Assembly: GCF_004799285.1 (NCBI RefSeq)
Contig: NZ_SSND01000002.1
Location: forward strand, 372,001 to 436,000
Reading direction: 5' to 3'
DNA from: Aliigemmobacter aestuarii
GTDB lineage: Bacteria > Pseudomonadota > Alphaproteobacteria > Rhodobacterales > Rhodobacteraceae
Length of the DNA stretch: 64,000 nt
Positions within the stretch are counted from its first letter, which is position 1, and every line of letters starts with the position of its first letter. Of this stretch, positions 56,372-64,000 are shown in pieces. The notes beneath the pieces are model-generated. The model was given only the letters and a program-made list of their open reading frames with translations. It searched no databases and had not been told where the DNA came from. A program made the position numbers and the translations under genes.

Positions 56372-57393
56372 CCCAAAGCCACATGGCGCGCGAAGTCGCC
56401 GAAATTCCCGAGGCGGCAGCCCGGTTCCTGAACGGGTCGGGCGCGGCGGTGGCCCGCGCCGCCGATGCGATGCGCGCCTGCGACCCCGCGCTTGTGGTGA
56501 CGGTCGCGCGCGGATCATCCGATCATGCGGCGACCTATCTGAAATACGCCTTCGAGATCGAGGCGGGCATCCCCGTGGCCTCGGTCGGCCCGTCCGTCGC
56601 CTCGATTTATCGCCGTCCCCTGCGGCTGCGTCAGGCTGTCTGTCTGGGCATCTCGCAATCCGGCCGCAGCCCCGACATTGTCGAGATGATGCGCAGCGCG
56701 GGCGAGGGCAGCGCGCTGACGATCGCCGTGACCAACCACGCCGACAGCCCGATGGCCGCCGCTTCTGCCCATTGCCTGCCGCTGGCCGCGGGCGAGGAAC
56801 GCAGCGTCGCGGCGACCAAGACCTTTGTCACCAGCGTCCTGGCGGGGTTGGCGCTGCTGGCCGAATGGCGGGGCGATGCGGCCCTGCGCGCGGCGCTTCT
56901 CCGCCTGCCGGACGATCTGGCGCAGGCCATCGCGCTGGACTGGGAGCCACTTTCGGCGCGCCTCGCCCGCGCATCCTCGGCCTTCGTGCTGGGACGGGGG
57001 CCGGGGTTTGCGATCGCCAACGAGGCGGCGCTGAAGTTCAAGGAAACCTGCGGCCTGCATGCCGAAGCCTACAGCGCCGCCGAGGTCCTGCACGGCCCCG
57101 CCGCCATCGTGCAGGCGCATTTCCCGGTTCTGGCCCTTGGGGTGGAAGATGCCGCCCTGCCGCAGCTTTGCGCCACGGCGGAACGGCTGGCGGCACAGGG
57201 GGCGGATGTCTTTCTGACCGGGGCCGATGTGGCGGGGGCCACGCGCCTGCCGTCGGTCGCGGGGCTTCATCCGATGGTCGCGCCGCTTGTGGGGATCGCC
57301 GGGTTCTATGCCTTCATCGAACGGCTGGCCCGCCGACGTGGGCTTGATCCCGACGCACCCCCCCATCTGCGCAAGGTGACGGAGACTGTCTGA
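56368..57393 (+). CDS. SIS-domain sugar isomerase/deaminase (GlcN-6-P deaminase, NagB-II/GlmS-like)
   Basis: 341 aa, two SIS domains without the GlmS glutaminase domain. Motifs are VVTVARGSSDHAATYLKYAF, then CLGISQSGRSPDIVEMMRSA and ERSVAATKTFVTSVLAGLAL, and KFKETCGLHAEAYSAAEVLH with the base Glu/His. This architecture belongs to NagB-II and related deaminases that turn GlcN-6-P into fructose-6-P. It replaces the classical NagB, absent here. Its start overlaps the GntR stop (ATGA). Confidence 0.88.
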   Translation: MTQSHMAREVAEIPEAAARFLNGSGAAVARAADAMRACDPALVVTVARGSSDHAATYLKYAFEIEAGIPVASVGPSVASIYRRPLRLRQAVCLGISQSGRSPDIVEMMRSAGEGSALTIAVTNHADSPMAAASAHCLPLAAGEERSVAATKTFVTSVLAGLALLAEWRGDAALRAALLRLPDDLAQAIALDWEPLSARLARASSAFVLGRGPGFAIANEAALKFKETCGLHAEAYSAAEVLHGPAAIVQAHFPVLALGVEDAALPQLCATAERLAAQGADVFLTGADVAGATRLPSVAGLHPMVAPLVGIAGFYAFIERLARRRGLDPDAPPHLRKVTETV

Positions 57394-57394
57394 G

Positions 57395-58528
57395 ATGCCC
57401 CGAACCCATGTCCTGACCGGCGCGCGCCTCTTTGACGGAACCGACCTTCACGACGGTCTGGCCGTGGTGATCGAGGGGGGCGTGATCGCCGCCTTGATCC
57501 CCGACAAGGAGGCGCCCGCCGATGCCGAACGCGTGTCCGGCATCCTTGCGCCCGCCTTCGTCGATCTTCAGGTGAACGGCGGGGGCGGCCGGTTTGTCGG
57601 CGCCGGGACGACTGCCGCCGACCTTGCCGCGATCTGCGCCACACACCGGGCGATGGGAACCGCCGGCATCCTGCCCACGCTGATCACCGATACGCCCGAG
57701 GCCACCGCACGGGTGATCGCTGCCGGGATCGGTGCGATCGGTGCGCCGGGGTTTCTGGGCCTACATCTGGAAGGCCCCCATCTGGACCCGCGCCGCAAGG
57801 GCGCGCATGATCCGGCCCTGATCCGCCCGATGACGGATGCGGATCTGGCGCGGCTTTGCGATGCCGCGCGGCGCCTGCCTGTCCTCATGGTCACGCTGGC
57901 CCCGGAATCCGCGACACCCGACCAGATCGCCGCGCTTGCGCAGGCGGGGGCGATCGTCAGCCTGGGGCACACCGATTGCGGTTACGACACGGCGCGCGCC
58001 GCCTTCGCCGCCGGGGCGCGGTGCGCCACCCACCTGTTCAACGCCATGAGCCAGCTTGGCAACCGCGAACCCGGCCTTGTGGGCGCGGTGATGAACGGAA
58101 CCTGCGCGGCGGGCCTGATCGCGGACACGATCCATGTGCATCCCGCCGCCATGCGCACGGCGTTGACGATGCGGAGCGAGGGCATCTTTCTTGTCACCGA
58201 TTGCATGGCCTTCGCCGGGACCGACCTGACAGAGCTTGAACTCCACGGCCGCCGCATCCTGAGGCGCGAGGGGCGGCTCACGCTGGATGACGGCACGCTG
58301 GCGGGCGCCGACCTGACGCTGCCCGAGGCCATCGGCAATCTGGTCAGGTGGGTTGGCATCGCCCCCCGACGCGCGCTGGCGATGGCCAGTTCGATCCCCG
58401 CCGGGGTGATTGGCGCGGACGACCGGCTTGGCGCCATCGCCCCCGGCCGCCGGGCCGAGTTGGTCCTTCTCGACAGCGATTTCGCACGGGACCGCTGCTG
58501 GTATGATGACGGCTGGCACGATGCCTGA
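57395..58528 (+). CDS. nagA: N-acetylglucosamine-6-phosphate deacetylase
   Basis: 377 aa. It removes acetate from GlcNAc-6-P. Amidohydrolase motifs are FVDLQVNGGGGRFVG, then LHLEGPHLDPRRKGAH (metal Glu), SLGHTDCGYDTARAAF with ATHLFNAMSQLGNREPG (metal His), and LVTDCMAFAGTDL (catalytic Asp). The length is normal. It is the last gene of the operon, one base after the SIS gene; the convergent livF gene ends 37 bp away. Confidence 0.95.
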   Translation: MPRTHVLTGARLFDGTDLHDGLAVVIEGGVIAALIPDKEAPADAERVSGILAPAFVDLQVNGGGGRFVGAGTTAADLAAICATHRAMGTAGILPTLITDTPEATARVIAAGIGAIGAPGFLGLHLEGPHLDPRRKGAHDPALIRPMTDADLARLCDAARRLPVLMVTLAPESATPDQIAALAQAGAIVSLGHTDCGYDTARAAFAAGARCATHLFNAMSQLGNREPGLVGAVMNGTCAAGLIADTIHVHPAAMRTALTMRSEGIFLVTDCMAFAGTDLTELELHGRRILRREGRLTLDDGTLAGADLTLPEAIGNLVRWVGIAPRRALAMASSIPAGVIGADDRLGAIAPGRRAELVLLDSDFARDRCWYDDGWHDA

Positions 58529-58564
58529 CCGCCGCCCCTTCCCTGCCGCCGCCTTCGGGGCCGG

Positions 58565-59254
58565 TCACACGCCCAGGTAACGATCCGTCAGTTCGGGCGT
58601 CAGCCCGTCGATCCCGCCGGTCCAGACCGTCGCGCCCCGTTCGACGATCACCGCGCTGTCGGCCACGGTCGCGATTTCCTTCAGCGACTTGTCGACAAGA
58701 AGGATGGAAAGGCCATCGGCCTTCAGTTGCCGCACGCCGCGCCAGATTTCCTGCCGCACCACGGGGGCCAGCCCCTCGGTCGCCTCGTCCAGGATCAGAA
58801 GCCGCGGGTTGGTCATCAGCGCCCGGCCGATCGCCAGCATCTGCTGTTCGCCCCCCGACAGGGTCCGGGCAACCTGTGTCATCCGTTCGGCAAGGCGCGG
58901 GAACAGCGCGCAGACACGGGCCGTATCCCAGGGGCCCGGGCGAGCGGCGACCAGCAGGTTCTCGGCCACCGTCAGGGGCGCGAAACACCGACGCCCCTCT
59001 GGCACCAGCCCGACGCCCAGTTGCGCCACGCGCGGGGCGGAAAGCCGGGTCACGTCCTGGCCCGCCAGGCGCAGGCTGCCGCCGGTCGCGGGCAAGAGGC
59101 GGGTGATGCAGCGGATCGTCGTCGTCTTGCCCATGCCATTGCGCCCCATCAGGGCCACGACCTGCCCTTCCTCAAGCGTCAGCGACAGGTCGAACAGCGC
59201 CTGCACGCTACCGTATGAGGCGGTCAGCCGATCGATCTGAAGCAGCGCGGTCAT
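58565..59254 (-). CDS. livF: branched-chain-type ABC transporter ATP-binding protein LivF
   Basis: 229 aa. Walker A is LMGRNGMGKTTTIRCITRLL, signature LSGGEQQMLAIGRALMTNP, Walker B LLILDEATEGLAP. The C-terminus is short, as usual for LivF. It overlaps livG by 4 bp. Together with LivGMHK it imports an amino acid or, given the CoA-ligase gene upstream, possibly an aromatic acid. Confidence 0.93.
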   Translation of the reverse strand: MTALLQIDRLTASYGSVQALFDLSLTLEEGQVVALMGRNGMGKTTTIRCITRLLPATGGSLRLAGQDVTRLSAPRVAQLGVGLVPEGRRCFAPLTVAENLLVAARPGPWDTARVCALFPRLAERMTQVARTLSGGEQQMLAIGRALMTNPRLLILDEATEGLAPVVRQEIWRGVRQLKADGLSILLVDKSLKEIATVADSAVIVERGATVWTGGIDGLTPELTDRYLGV

Positions 59255-60000
59255 GCCGCCTCTCCCAGGTATGAACGGCGCACCTCGGGGTTGGCGCGGA
59301 TCTCGTCGACGGTGCCGGTTGCGATGATCCGGCCATAGACCAGAACCGAAATCCGGTCGGCCAGCGCAAAGACCGCATCCATGTCATGTTCGACCAGAAG
59401 GATCGGCGCCTCGGTCCTGAGGTCCGAAAGGATCGCCGTAAGCTGCCGGCCGCCCTCCAGCCCCATCCCCGCCATCGGTTCATCCAGCAGGAAGGCACGC
59501 GGGCGCAGCGCCAGCGCCATGGCAATCTCCAGCTTTCGGCGTTCGCCATGCGCCAGTTCGGCGGCTTTCACCCCGGCGCGACCGGACAGGCCCGCCTGTT
59601 CGATGTGAAAGGCTGCAGGCTCGGTCAGCCTGTGATCCGACAGGGCCGGTCGCAGCAGGCCGAAGGCGTTGCCGCTGGCACCGGCGACCGCCAGCATGAC
59701 GTTCTGAAGGACGGTGAAATCGGGAATGACCGATGACACCTGAAAGCTGCGCGCAAGACCCAGACGGGCGCGGGCCGCCGCGTCCAGCCCGTCGATCACC
59801 TGCCCCTCGAAACGGATGCTGCCCTGATCGGGGCGGATCTCGCCGGTGATCTGCCGGATCAGGGTCGATTTTCCGGCCCCGTTCGGCCCGATCAGGGCGT
59901 GAATCTCGCCAGGCCGCAGGGTCAGGCTGACATCGTCCGTGGCCACAAGCGCCCCGAAGGATTTTCGCAGCCCGGTCAGTTCCAGGATCGGCTCATGCAT
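59251..60000 (-). CDS. livG: branched-chain-type ABC transporter ATP-binding protein LivG
   Basis: 249 aa. Walker A is LIGPNGAGKSTLIRQITGEI, signature LAHGERRKLEIAMALALRP, Walker B FLLDEPMAGMGLEGGRQ. The C-terminal LivG extension (GTVDEIRANPEVRRSYLG) is present. It overlaps livM by 8 bp. Confidence 0.93.
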   Translation of the reverse strand: MHEPILELTGLRKSFGALVATDDVSLTLRPGEIHALIGPNGAGKSTLIRQITGEIRPDQGSIRFEGQVIDGLDAAARARLGLARSFQVSSVIPDFTVLQNVMLAVAGASGNAFGLLRPALSDHRLTEPAAFHIEQAGLSGRAGVKAAELAHGERRKLEIAMALALRPRAFLLDEPMAGMGLEGGRQLTAILSDLRTEAPILLVEHDMDAVFALADRISVLVYGRIIATGTVDEIRANPEVRRSYLGEAA

Positions 60001-60973
60001 GGCGGCGGCTCCCGGTGACGATGCCGATCAGGCCACCCGGCGCGAACAGCACGATCGCCAGCAGCAACAGTCCCAGAAGCGCCTGCCAGTAATCGCTGAC
60101 ACCTCCCAGAAGGTGCTCCAGCAGGATGAAGATCGCGGCCCCCGCCACCGGGCCGCACAGCCGCCCGACCCCGCCCAGGATGACAAAGACCATGATCTCG
60201 CCCGACATGTGCCATGACAGCATCGCCGGGCTGACGAACCGGTTGAGGTCGGCGTAAAGCGCCCCCGCCAGCCCCACGATCATCCCCGACAGCACGAAGG
60301 CCGTAAGGCGGATGCCGTAGGGGCGGATGCCGACCGCCACGGTGCGCTGGCTGTTCTGCCGCGCCGCCTGAAGCGCCAGCCCGAAACGCGATTGCGTGAC
60401 GACCGCCGTGAACAGCAGCGCAAGGCCCAGAAGCGTGGCGCAGATCGCGAAATACTGGATCGGATCGAAGGTGTTCAGGCCGGGAAAGGTGTTGCGGACA
60501 TAAAAGCTCAGCCCGTCCTCGCCGCCGTATCGCGGCCAGCTGATCGCGAAGTAGAACAGCATCTGCGCGAAGGCGAGCGTCACCATGATGAAATAGACGC
60601 CCGTCGTGCGCAGCGACAGCGCCCCGATGACCAGCGCGGCCAGACCGGCCGCGACCATCGCCATCGGCCAGATGCCCAGCATCTCGTTGCTGCCCGCAAG
60701 CGTGAAGGGCAGGGTCAGGATGGGCTGGCCGCTGGCCGCGTGGCTTGCGAAGATGCCGGTGACATAGCCGCCGATGCCGAAGAAGGCCGCGTGGCCGAAC
60801 GACACCAACCCCCCGTAACCCAGTGCAAGGTTCAGGCCCACGCCCGCCAGCCCGAAGATCGCGGCCTTGGTGGCCAGCGTCACGGTGAACCCCTCGCCCA
60901 TCAGATGCGCGCCGATCGCGGTGGCGACCAGAAGGCCGAAGATCACGAGGTTGATGGTCATGTCCCGCCGCAT
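59993..60973 (-). CDS. livM: branched-chain-type ABC transporter permease LivM
   Basis: 326 aa with eight to nine helices. Family motifs are GLNLALGYGGLVSFGHAAFF (the Gly-rich helix) and GIRPYGIRLTAFVLSGMIVG followed by LAGALYADL. It forms the channel with LivH. An alternative start at an internal ATG (MTINLV) four codons later is possible. Confidence 0.93.
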   Translation of the reverse strand: MRRDMTINLVIFGLLVATAIGAHLMGEGFTVTLATKAAIFGLAGVGLNLALGYGGLVSFGHAAFFGIGGYVTGIFASHAASGQPILTLPFTLAGSNEMLGIWPMAMVAAGLAALVIGALSLRTTGVYFIMVTLAFAQMLFYFAISWPRYGGEDGLSFYVRNTFPGLNTFDPIQYFAICATLLGLALLFTAVVTQSRFGLALQAARQNSQRTVAVGIRPYGIRLTAFVLSGMIVGLAGALYADLNRFVSPAMLSWHMSGEIMVFVILGGVGRLCGPVAGAAIFILLEHLLGGVSDYWQALLGLLLLAIVLFAPGGLIGIVTGSRRHA

Positions 60974-60976
60974 GGA

Positions 60977-61891
60977 TCAGGCCCTCGCGCCATAAAGGCC
61001 CTGCGGCCGGGCGATCAGGATGACCGCCATCAGGATGTAAATCATCATCGAGGCCAGCGCCGAGCCGATGGTGTTGGCGCTGGACGGGTCCATGACCGTA
61101 GCCAGAAGCCCCGGCAAGAGCGCCTTTCCCAGCGTGTCGGTCATCCCCACCAGCAGGGCCCCCACCAGCGCCCCCTTCACCGATCCGATCCCGCCGATGA
61201 CGATCACGACAAAGGCCAGAATCAGCACGGGTTCCCCCATGCCGACCTGCACCGACTGGATGGACCCCACCAGCGCGCCCGCAAGCCCCGCAAGCGCCGC
61301 GCCGAGGGCGAAGACGATGGTGTAAAGCCGCGCGATATCGACGCCCAGGGCGCCGATCATCTCGCGGTCGGCCTCACCCGCGCGGATGCGGATGCCAAGA
61401 CGGGTCCGCGTGATCAGCAGCCAAAGCCCCAGTGCCACGGCAGCCCCCACCGCGATGATGACCAGCCGGAACACGGGGTATTGCAGCCCGCCGGGCAGTG
61501 TGACGGCGCCCGACAGGGCGGACGGCAGCGTCAGGTACAGAGGGAACGATCCGAAGACCCAGCGTGTGCCTTCCGAAAAGAACAGGATCAGCGCGAAGGT
61601 GGCCAGCACCTGATCCAGGTGGTCGCGGGCGTAAAGCCTTCGGATCACCGCCATTTCCACAACGGCGCCCGCCGCCGCCGCGGCGGCAAGGCTGGCGGCC
61701 ATCCCCAGCCAGAACGATCCCGTCGCCGCTGCGACCGCCGCGCAGGCGAAGGCGCCGATCATGTAAAGCGACCCATGCGCCAGATTGATCAGCCCCATGA
61801 CGCCGAAGACCAGCGTCAGGCCCGCCGCCATCAGGAACAGCATCATTCCGTATTGCAGACCGTTCAGGGCCTGCTCGGCCAGAAGCAGCAC
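60977..61891 (-). CDS. livH: branched-chain-type ABC transporter permease LivH
   Basis: 304 aa with eight helices. Typical segments are ALNGLQYGMMLFLMAAGLTL and FGVMGLINLAHGSLYMIGAF, then VGMGEPVLILAFVVIVIGGI and GSVKGALVGALLVGM. It is separated from livK by a 65-bp gap with a terminator-like hairpin, so permease expression probably runs below that of the binding protein. Confidence 0.93.
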   Translation of the reverse strand: MLLLAEQALNGLQYGMMLFLMAAGLTLVFGVMGLINLAHGSLYMIGAFACAAVAAATGSFWLGMAASLAAAAAAGAVVEMAVIRRLYARDHLDQVLATFALILFFSEGTRWVFGSFPLYLTLPSALSGAVTLPGGLQYPVFRLVIIAVGAAVALGLWLLITRTRLGIRIRAGEADREMIGALGVDIARLYTIVFALGAALAGLAGALVGSIQSVQVGMGEPVLILAFVVIVIGGIGSVKGALVGALLVGMTDTLGKALLPGLLATVMDPSSANTIGSALASMMIYILMAVILIARPQGLYGARA

Positions 61892-61912
61892 GCGCGTCTT
61901 CCTTCGTGTCAG

Positions 61913-61948
61913 GGAAAAAGGCGCGGACCGGGGTCAGCCCCGGCCCGC
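61913..61948 (-). terminator. terminator/attenuator between livK and livH
   Basis: On the minus strand GCGGGCCGGGG (61948-61938) pairs with CCCCGGTCCGC (61933-61923), one G-T pair, 4-nt loop, followed by GCCTTTTTCCC. It has a normal intrinsic-terminator layout but lies inside an apparent operon, so it likely acts as a partial stop that lowers permease expression. Confidence 0.75.
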
Positions 61949-61956
61949 GACAGGGA

Positions 61957-63105
61957 TCAGTTCTGGCACTGATCGGCGTAGGCGTCGCCCCGGTCTGTCA
62001 TCGCGACACCGATGATGCGATTGGTCAGGACATCACCCTCCTTCACCACCTCGCGGATATAGATATCCTGGATCGGGTGGCGGTTCGGGCCAAAGCGGAA
62101 CTTGCCGCGCACGCTGTCGAACTCGGCGGCGTTCAGCGCGCCCGCAAAGGCATCGGCATCGGCCACGTCGGCCTTGGCCATCGCCGACAGAAGCAGGTTC
62201 GCCGTGTCATAGGCCTGCGCCGCATAAAGCGACGGCAGGCGGCCGTATTCCGCCTGGAACCCCTCGACAAAGGCCTTATTGGCGGCATTGTCCAGATCCT
62301 TGGACCATTGCGCGGTGTTCTTCACCCCAAGCGCGGCATCGCCCACGGCGGGCAGGATGTCCTGGCTGAAGCTGAAGGCCGGGCCGACCAGCGGCAGGCC
62401 CACGCCGGATTCGGCATATTGCTTCATGAAAGCGATGCCCATGCCGCCGGGCAGGAAGAAGAACACGGCATCCGCCCCGCTGGCGCGGATCTGCGCGATC
62501 TCGGCGGCATAGTCGGTCTGTCCCACCTGGGTATAGACCTCGTTCACCACCTCGCCCTTGAAGAACCGCTTGAAGCCCGCCAGCGAATCCTGCCCCGCGG
62601 GGTAGTTCGGCGCCATGATGAAGATCTTGCCGATCCCCGCCTCGCTGGCATAGGCACCCGCGGCCTCGTGCAGGTTGTCGTTCTGGTAGGAGACCGAGAA
62701 ATACTTCGGATGGCAACCCGCGCCCGCCAGCGCCGAGGGTGCGGCATTGGTCGACAGGTAGAACCTGTTCTGCGCCACGGCGGCGGGCACCACCGCCATC
62801 GCAAGGTTCGACCAGACAATCCCGGTCAGCACATCGACATTGTCCGACTGGATCATCTTGTCAGCGATCTGCACCGCGATGTCGGGCTTCTGCTGATCGT
62901 CCTCGATCACCAGTTCCACGGCCGCGCCCGCATCGCCCGCCTGTTTCAGCGCAAGCAGGAAGCCGTCGCGCGTATCGACGCCAAGCCCCGCGCCGCCGCC
63001 CGAAAGCGTGGTGATCATGCCCACCTTGACGCCTTCGGCCTCAGCGGCGCCGACGGCAAGGGCAAGGGCGGCGATCCCGCCCATCAATACGGATTTCAGG
63101 TTCAT
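61957..63105 (-). CDS. livK: branched-chain-type ABC transporter substrate-binding protein LivK
   Basis: 382 aa with a signal peptide (MNLKSVLMGGIAALALAVGA then AEAEGV). The type-I binding-protein fold is marked by VKVGMITTLSGGGAGLGVDT and DVLTGIVWSNLAMAVVPAA, then IFIMAPNYPAGQDSLAGFKR. Proteins of this subgroup often bind aromatic or other carboxylic acids instead of leucine. GGGAG precedes the start. It is the gene nearest the CoA-ligase-like gene. Confidence 0.92.
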   Translation of the reverse strand: MNLKSVLMGGIAALALAVGAAEAEGVKVGMITTLSGGGAGLGVDTRDGFLLALKQAGDAGAAVELVIEDDQQKPDIAVQIADKMIQSDNVDVLTGIVWSNLAMAVVPAAVAQNRFYLSTNAAPSALAGAGCHPKYFSVSYQNDNLHEAAGAYASEAGIGKIFIMAPNYPAGQDSLAGFKRFFKGEVVNEVYTQVGQTDYAAEIAQIRASGADAVFFFLPGGMGIAFMKQYAESGVGLPLVGPAFSFSQDILPAVGDAALGVKNTAQWSKDLDNAANKAFVEGFQAEYGRLPSLYAAQAYDTANLLLSAMAKADVADADAFAGALNAAEFDSVRGKFRFGPNRHPIQDIYIREVVKEGDVLTNRIIGVAMTDRGDAYADQCQN

Positions 63106-63169
63106 TTCAGGCTCCCTGTTTGTTGTGGGTCCAGTTTTCCAATTCCTTCGGCGCTGGCAAGCAGAACCG

Positions 63170-64000
63170 TCATGTGCGCCCCTCCAGAAGGCGGAAGCGC
63201 TGGATCTTTCCGCTTTCGGTCTTGGGCAGGCCCGTGGTGAAGACCACGCGGCGGGGATACTTGAACGGCGCGATCATCGCCTTGACGTGATCCTGAAGCA
63301 TCTTCGCCGTGGCATCGCAGGGCGAAACCCCCGCCGCCAGCACGACATGCGCCTCGACGATCTGGCCGCGTTCGGCATCGGGCGCCCCGACAACGGCACA
63401 TTCCACCACATCGGGATGGGCCAGCAGCGCGGCCTCGACCTCGGGGCCAGCGATGTTGTAGCCGGCCGACAGGATGATCCCGTCGCTGCGCGCGGCAAAG
63501 TGGAAATACCCCTCGTCATCGTGCCAGAAACTGTCACCGGTCAGGTTCCAGCCCCCCTGGACATAGGCGCGCTGCTTGGCGGGCGCGGCAAGATACCGGC
63601 ACCCCACCGGCCCCCGCACCGCAAGCCGCCCGGTTTCGCCGCGCGGCAGTTCGGCCCCGTCCGGCCCGATCACCCGCGCCTCGTAGCCCGTCACCGGGCG
63701 CCCGGTGCAGGCCGGTCGGCTGTCGCTGAAGCGGTTGGTCAGGAAGATGTGCAGCATCTCGGTCGATCCGATCCCGTCCAGCATCGGCTTGCCCGTGCGC
63801 TCTACCCACTCCTGATAGACCGGCGCGGGCAGCGTTTCGCCCGCCGAGACCGCCGCGCGCAGGCTGGACAGGTCCGCCCCGTCCTCCATCGCGCGCAGCA
63901 TCACCCGGTAGGCGGTCGGCGCGGTGAAGCAAACGGTCGCGCGGTATTTCTGGATGATCTCGATCATGTTCGGCGGCGTGGCCTGTTCCAGAAGCGCGGC
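63170..64000 (-). CDS. AMP-dependent acyl-CoA synthetase, aryl-CoA ligase-like, C-terminal part
   Basis: 276 residues are visible; the N-terminus lies beyond the window and the frame is open to base 64000. Motifs of the ANL family are TVCFTAPTAYRVMLRAME, then PMLDGIGSTEMLHIFLTNRF (A5), GWNLTGDSFWHDDEGYFHF (A7) and the C-terminal Lys motif PKTESGKIQRFRL. The LDGIGSTEMLHIFLTN stretch is like benzoate- and 2-aminobenzoate-CoA ligases. With LivFGMHK downstream on the same strand, uptake and activation of an aromatic acid is likely. Confidence 0.85.
   Translation of the reverse strand, partial: AALLEQATPPNMIEIIQKYRATVCFTAPTAYRVMLRAMEDGADLSSLRAAVSAGETLPAPVYQEWVERTGKPMLDGIGSTEMLHIFLTNRFSDSRPACTGRPVTGYEARVIGPDGAELPRGETGRLAVRGPVGCRYLAAPAKQRAYVQGGWNLTGDSFWHDDEGYFHFAARSDGIILSAGYNIAGPEVEAALLAHPDVVECAVVGAPDAERGQIVEAHVVLAAGVSPCDATAKMLQDHVKAMIAPFKYPRRVVFTTGLPKTESGKIQRFRLLEGRT

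Noticed and set aside
60392-61972. 526-codon open frame on the plus strand
   Set aside because: Antisense to livM and livH, whose helices and motifs are clear; translation is charged and repeat-like with no fold.

Overview
The window is one stretch of high-GC chromosomal DNA (neighbouring genes roughly 65-70% G+C by eye) from an alphaproteobacterium, most likely a member of the Rhodobacteraceae. The evidence is a CcrM-type GANTC methyltransferase next to rnhB, small families typical of that group (DUF2125, DUF4170, DUF721/DciA), LPS core genes kdtA-lpxK, and a density of ABC and tripartite carboxylate transporters usual in these bacteria. I see no insertion sequence, prophage, CRISPR array, rRNA or tRNA, and no gene-free stretch over 300 bp.

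Layout. Positions 1-9.5 kb are mostly housekeeping and envelope genes: the 3' end of holA, an HPP-CBS membrane protein, a flavoprotein, an MscS channel, a membrane-anchored winged-helix protein paired with a small secreted protein, rnhB, ccrM, and an ArsR-rhodanese regulator divergent from a sterol-desaturase-like hydroxylase. Positions 9.5-20.3 kb hold a tightly coupled seven-gene catabolic operon with a divergent MarR regulator. It encodes a molybdenum hydroxylase (FAD subunit plus a fused 2Fe-2S/Mo subunit), a 6-hydroxynicotinate-reductase-like Fe-S protein, a UPF0280 protein of the ApbE (flavin transferase) fold, an amino-acid-synthesis (DUF1185) protein and HyuA/HyuB. I read this as reductive breakdown of an N-heteroaromatic compound. 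Positions 20.3-38 kb are general genes: a low-GC NTF2-like gene, lpxK-kdtA-DUF4170, a CaiB-type CoA transferase, a DsbA-like protein, DciA, mutY, alkB, an HpaR-like regulator, trxA, cysQ, pmbA, a GAF protein, DUF2125, an SDR, an enoyl-CoA hydratase-like protein, a DEAD-box helicase and DUF2177.

Positions 38-46.3 kb form an uptake and catabolism locus: a UPF0261 protein, an aldehyde dehydrogenase and TctABC on one strand; an IclR regulator and a class-III aminotransferase on the other. The last two are joined by a 17-bp tandem repeat that makes a chain of overlapping mini-ORFs. Positions 46.4-48.5 kb encode UDP-galactopyranose mutase and a GT2 glycosyltransferase (galactofuranose glycan). Positions 48.5-58.5 kb form a divergent amino-sugar locus: murQ, a sugar ABC importer and a Gfo/Idh/MocA oxidoreductase on one strand, and a BadF-type sugar kinase, a GntR/UTRA regulator, a SIS deaminase-like protein and nagA on the other. 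Together these would convert MurNAc and/or GlcNAc to fructose-6-P. Positions 58.5-64 kb carry a LivFGMHK branched-chain-type ABC importer behind the 3' part of an aryl-CoA-ligase-like gene that runs off the window.

Non-coding features include several intrinsic terminators, three copies of a dispersed hairpin element, three GC-rich hairpins each placed between a binding-protein gene and its permease genes, a perfect 16-bp palindrome at the ArsR-rhodanese gene, an IclR-type operator, matched 19-bp direct-repeat motifs in the murQ/kinase promoter region, and three GANTC sites clustered just before ccrM.
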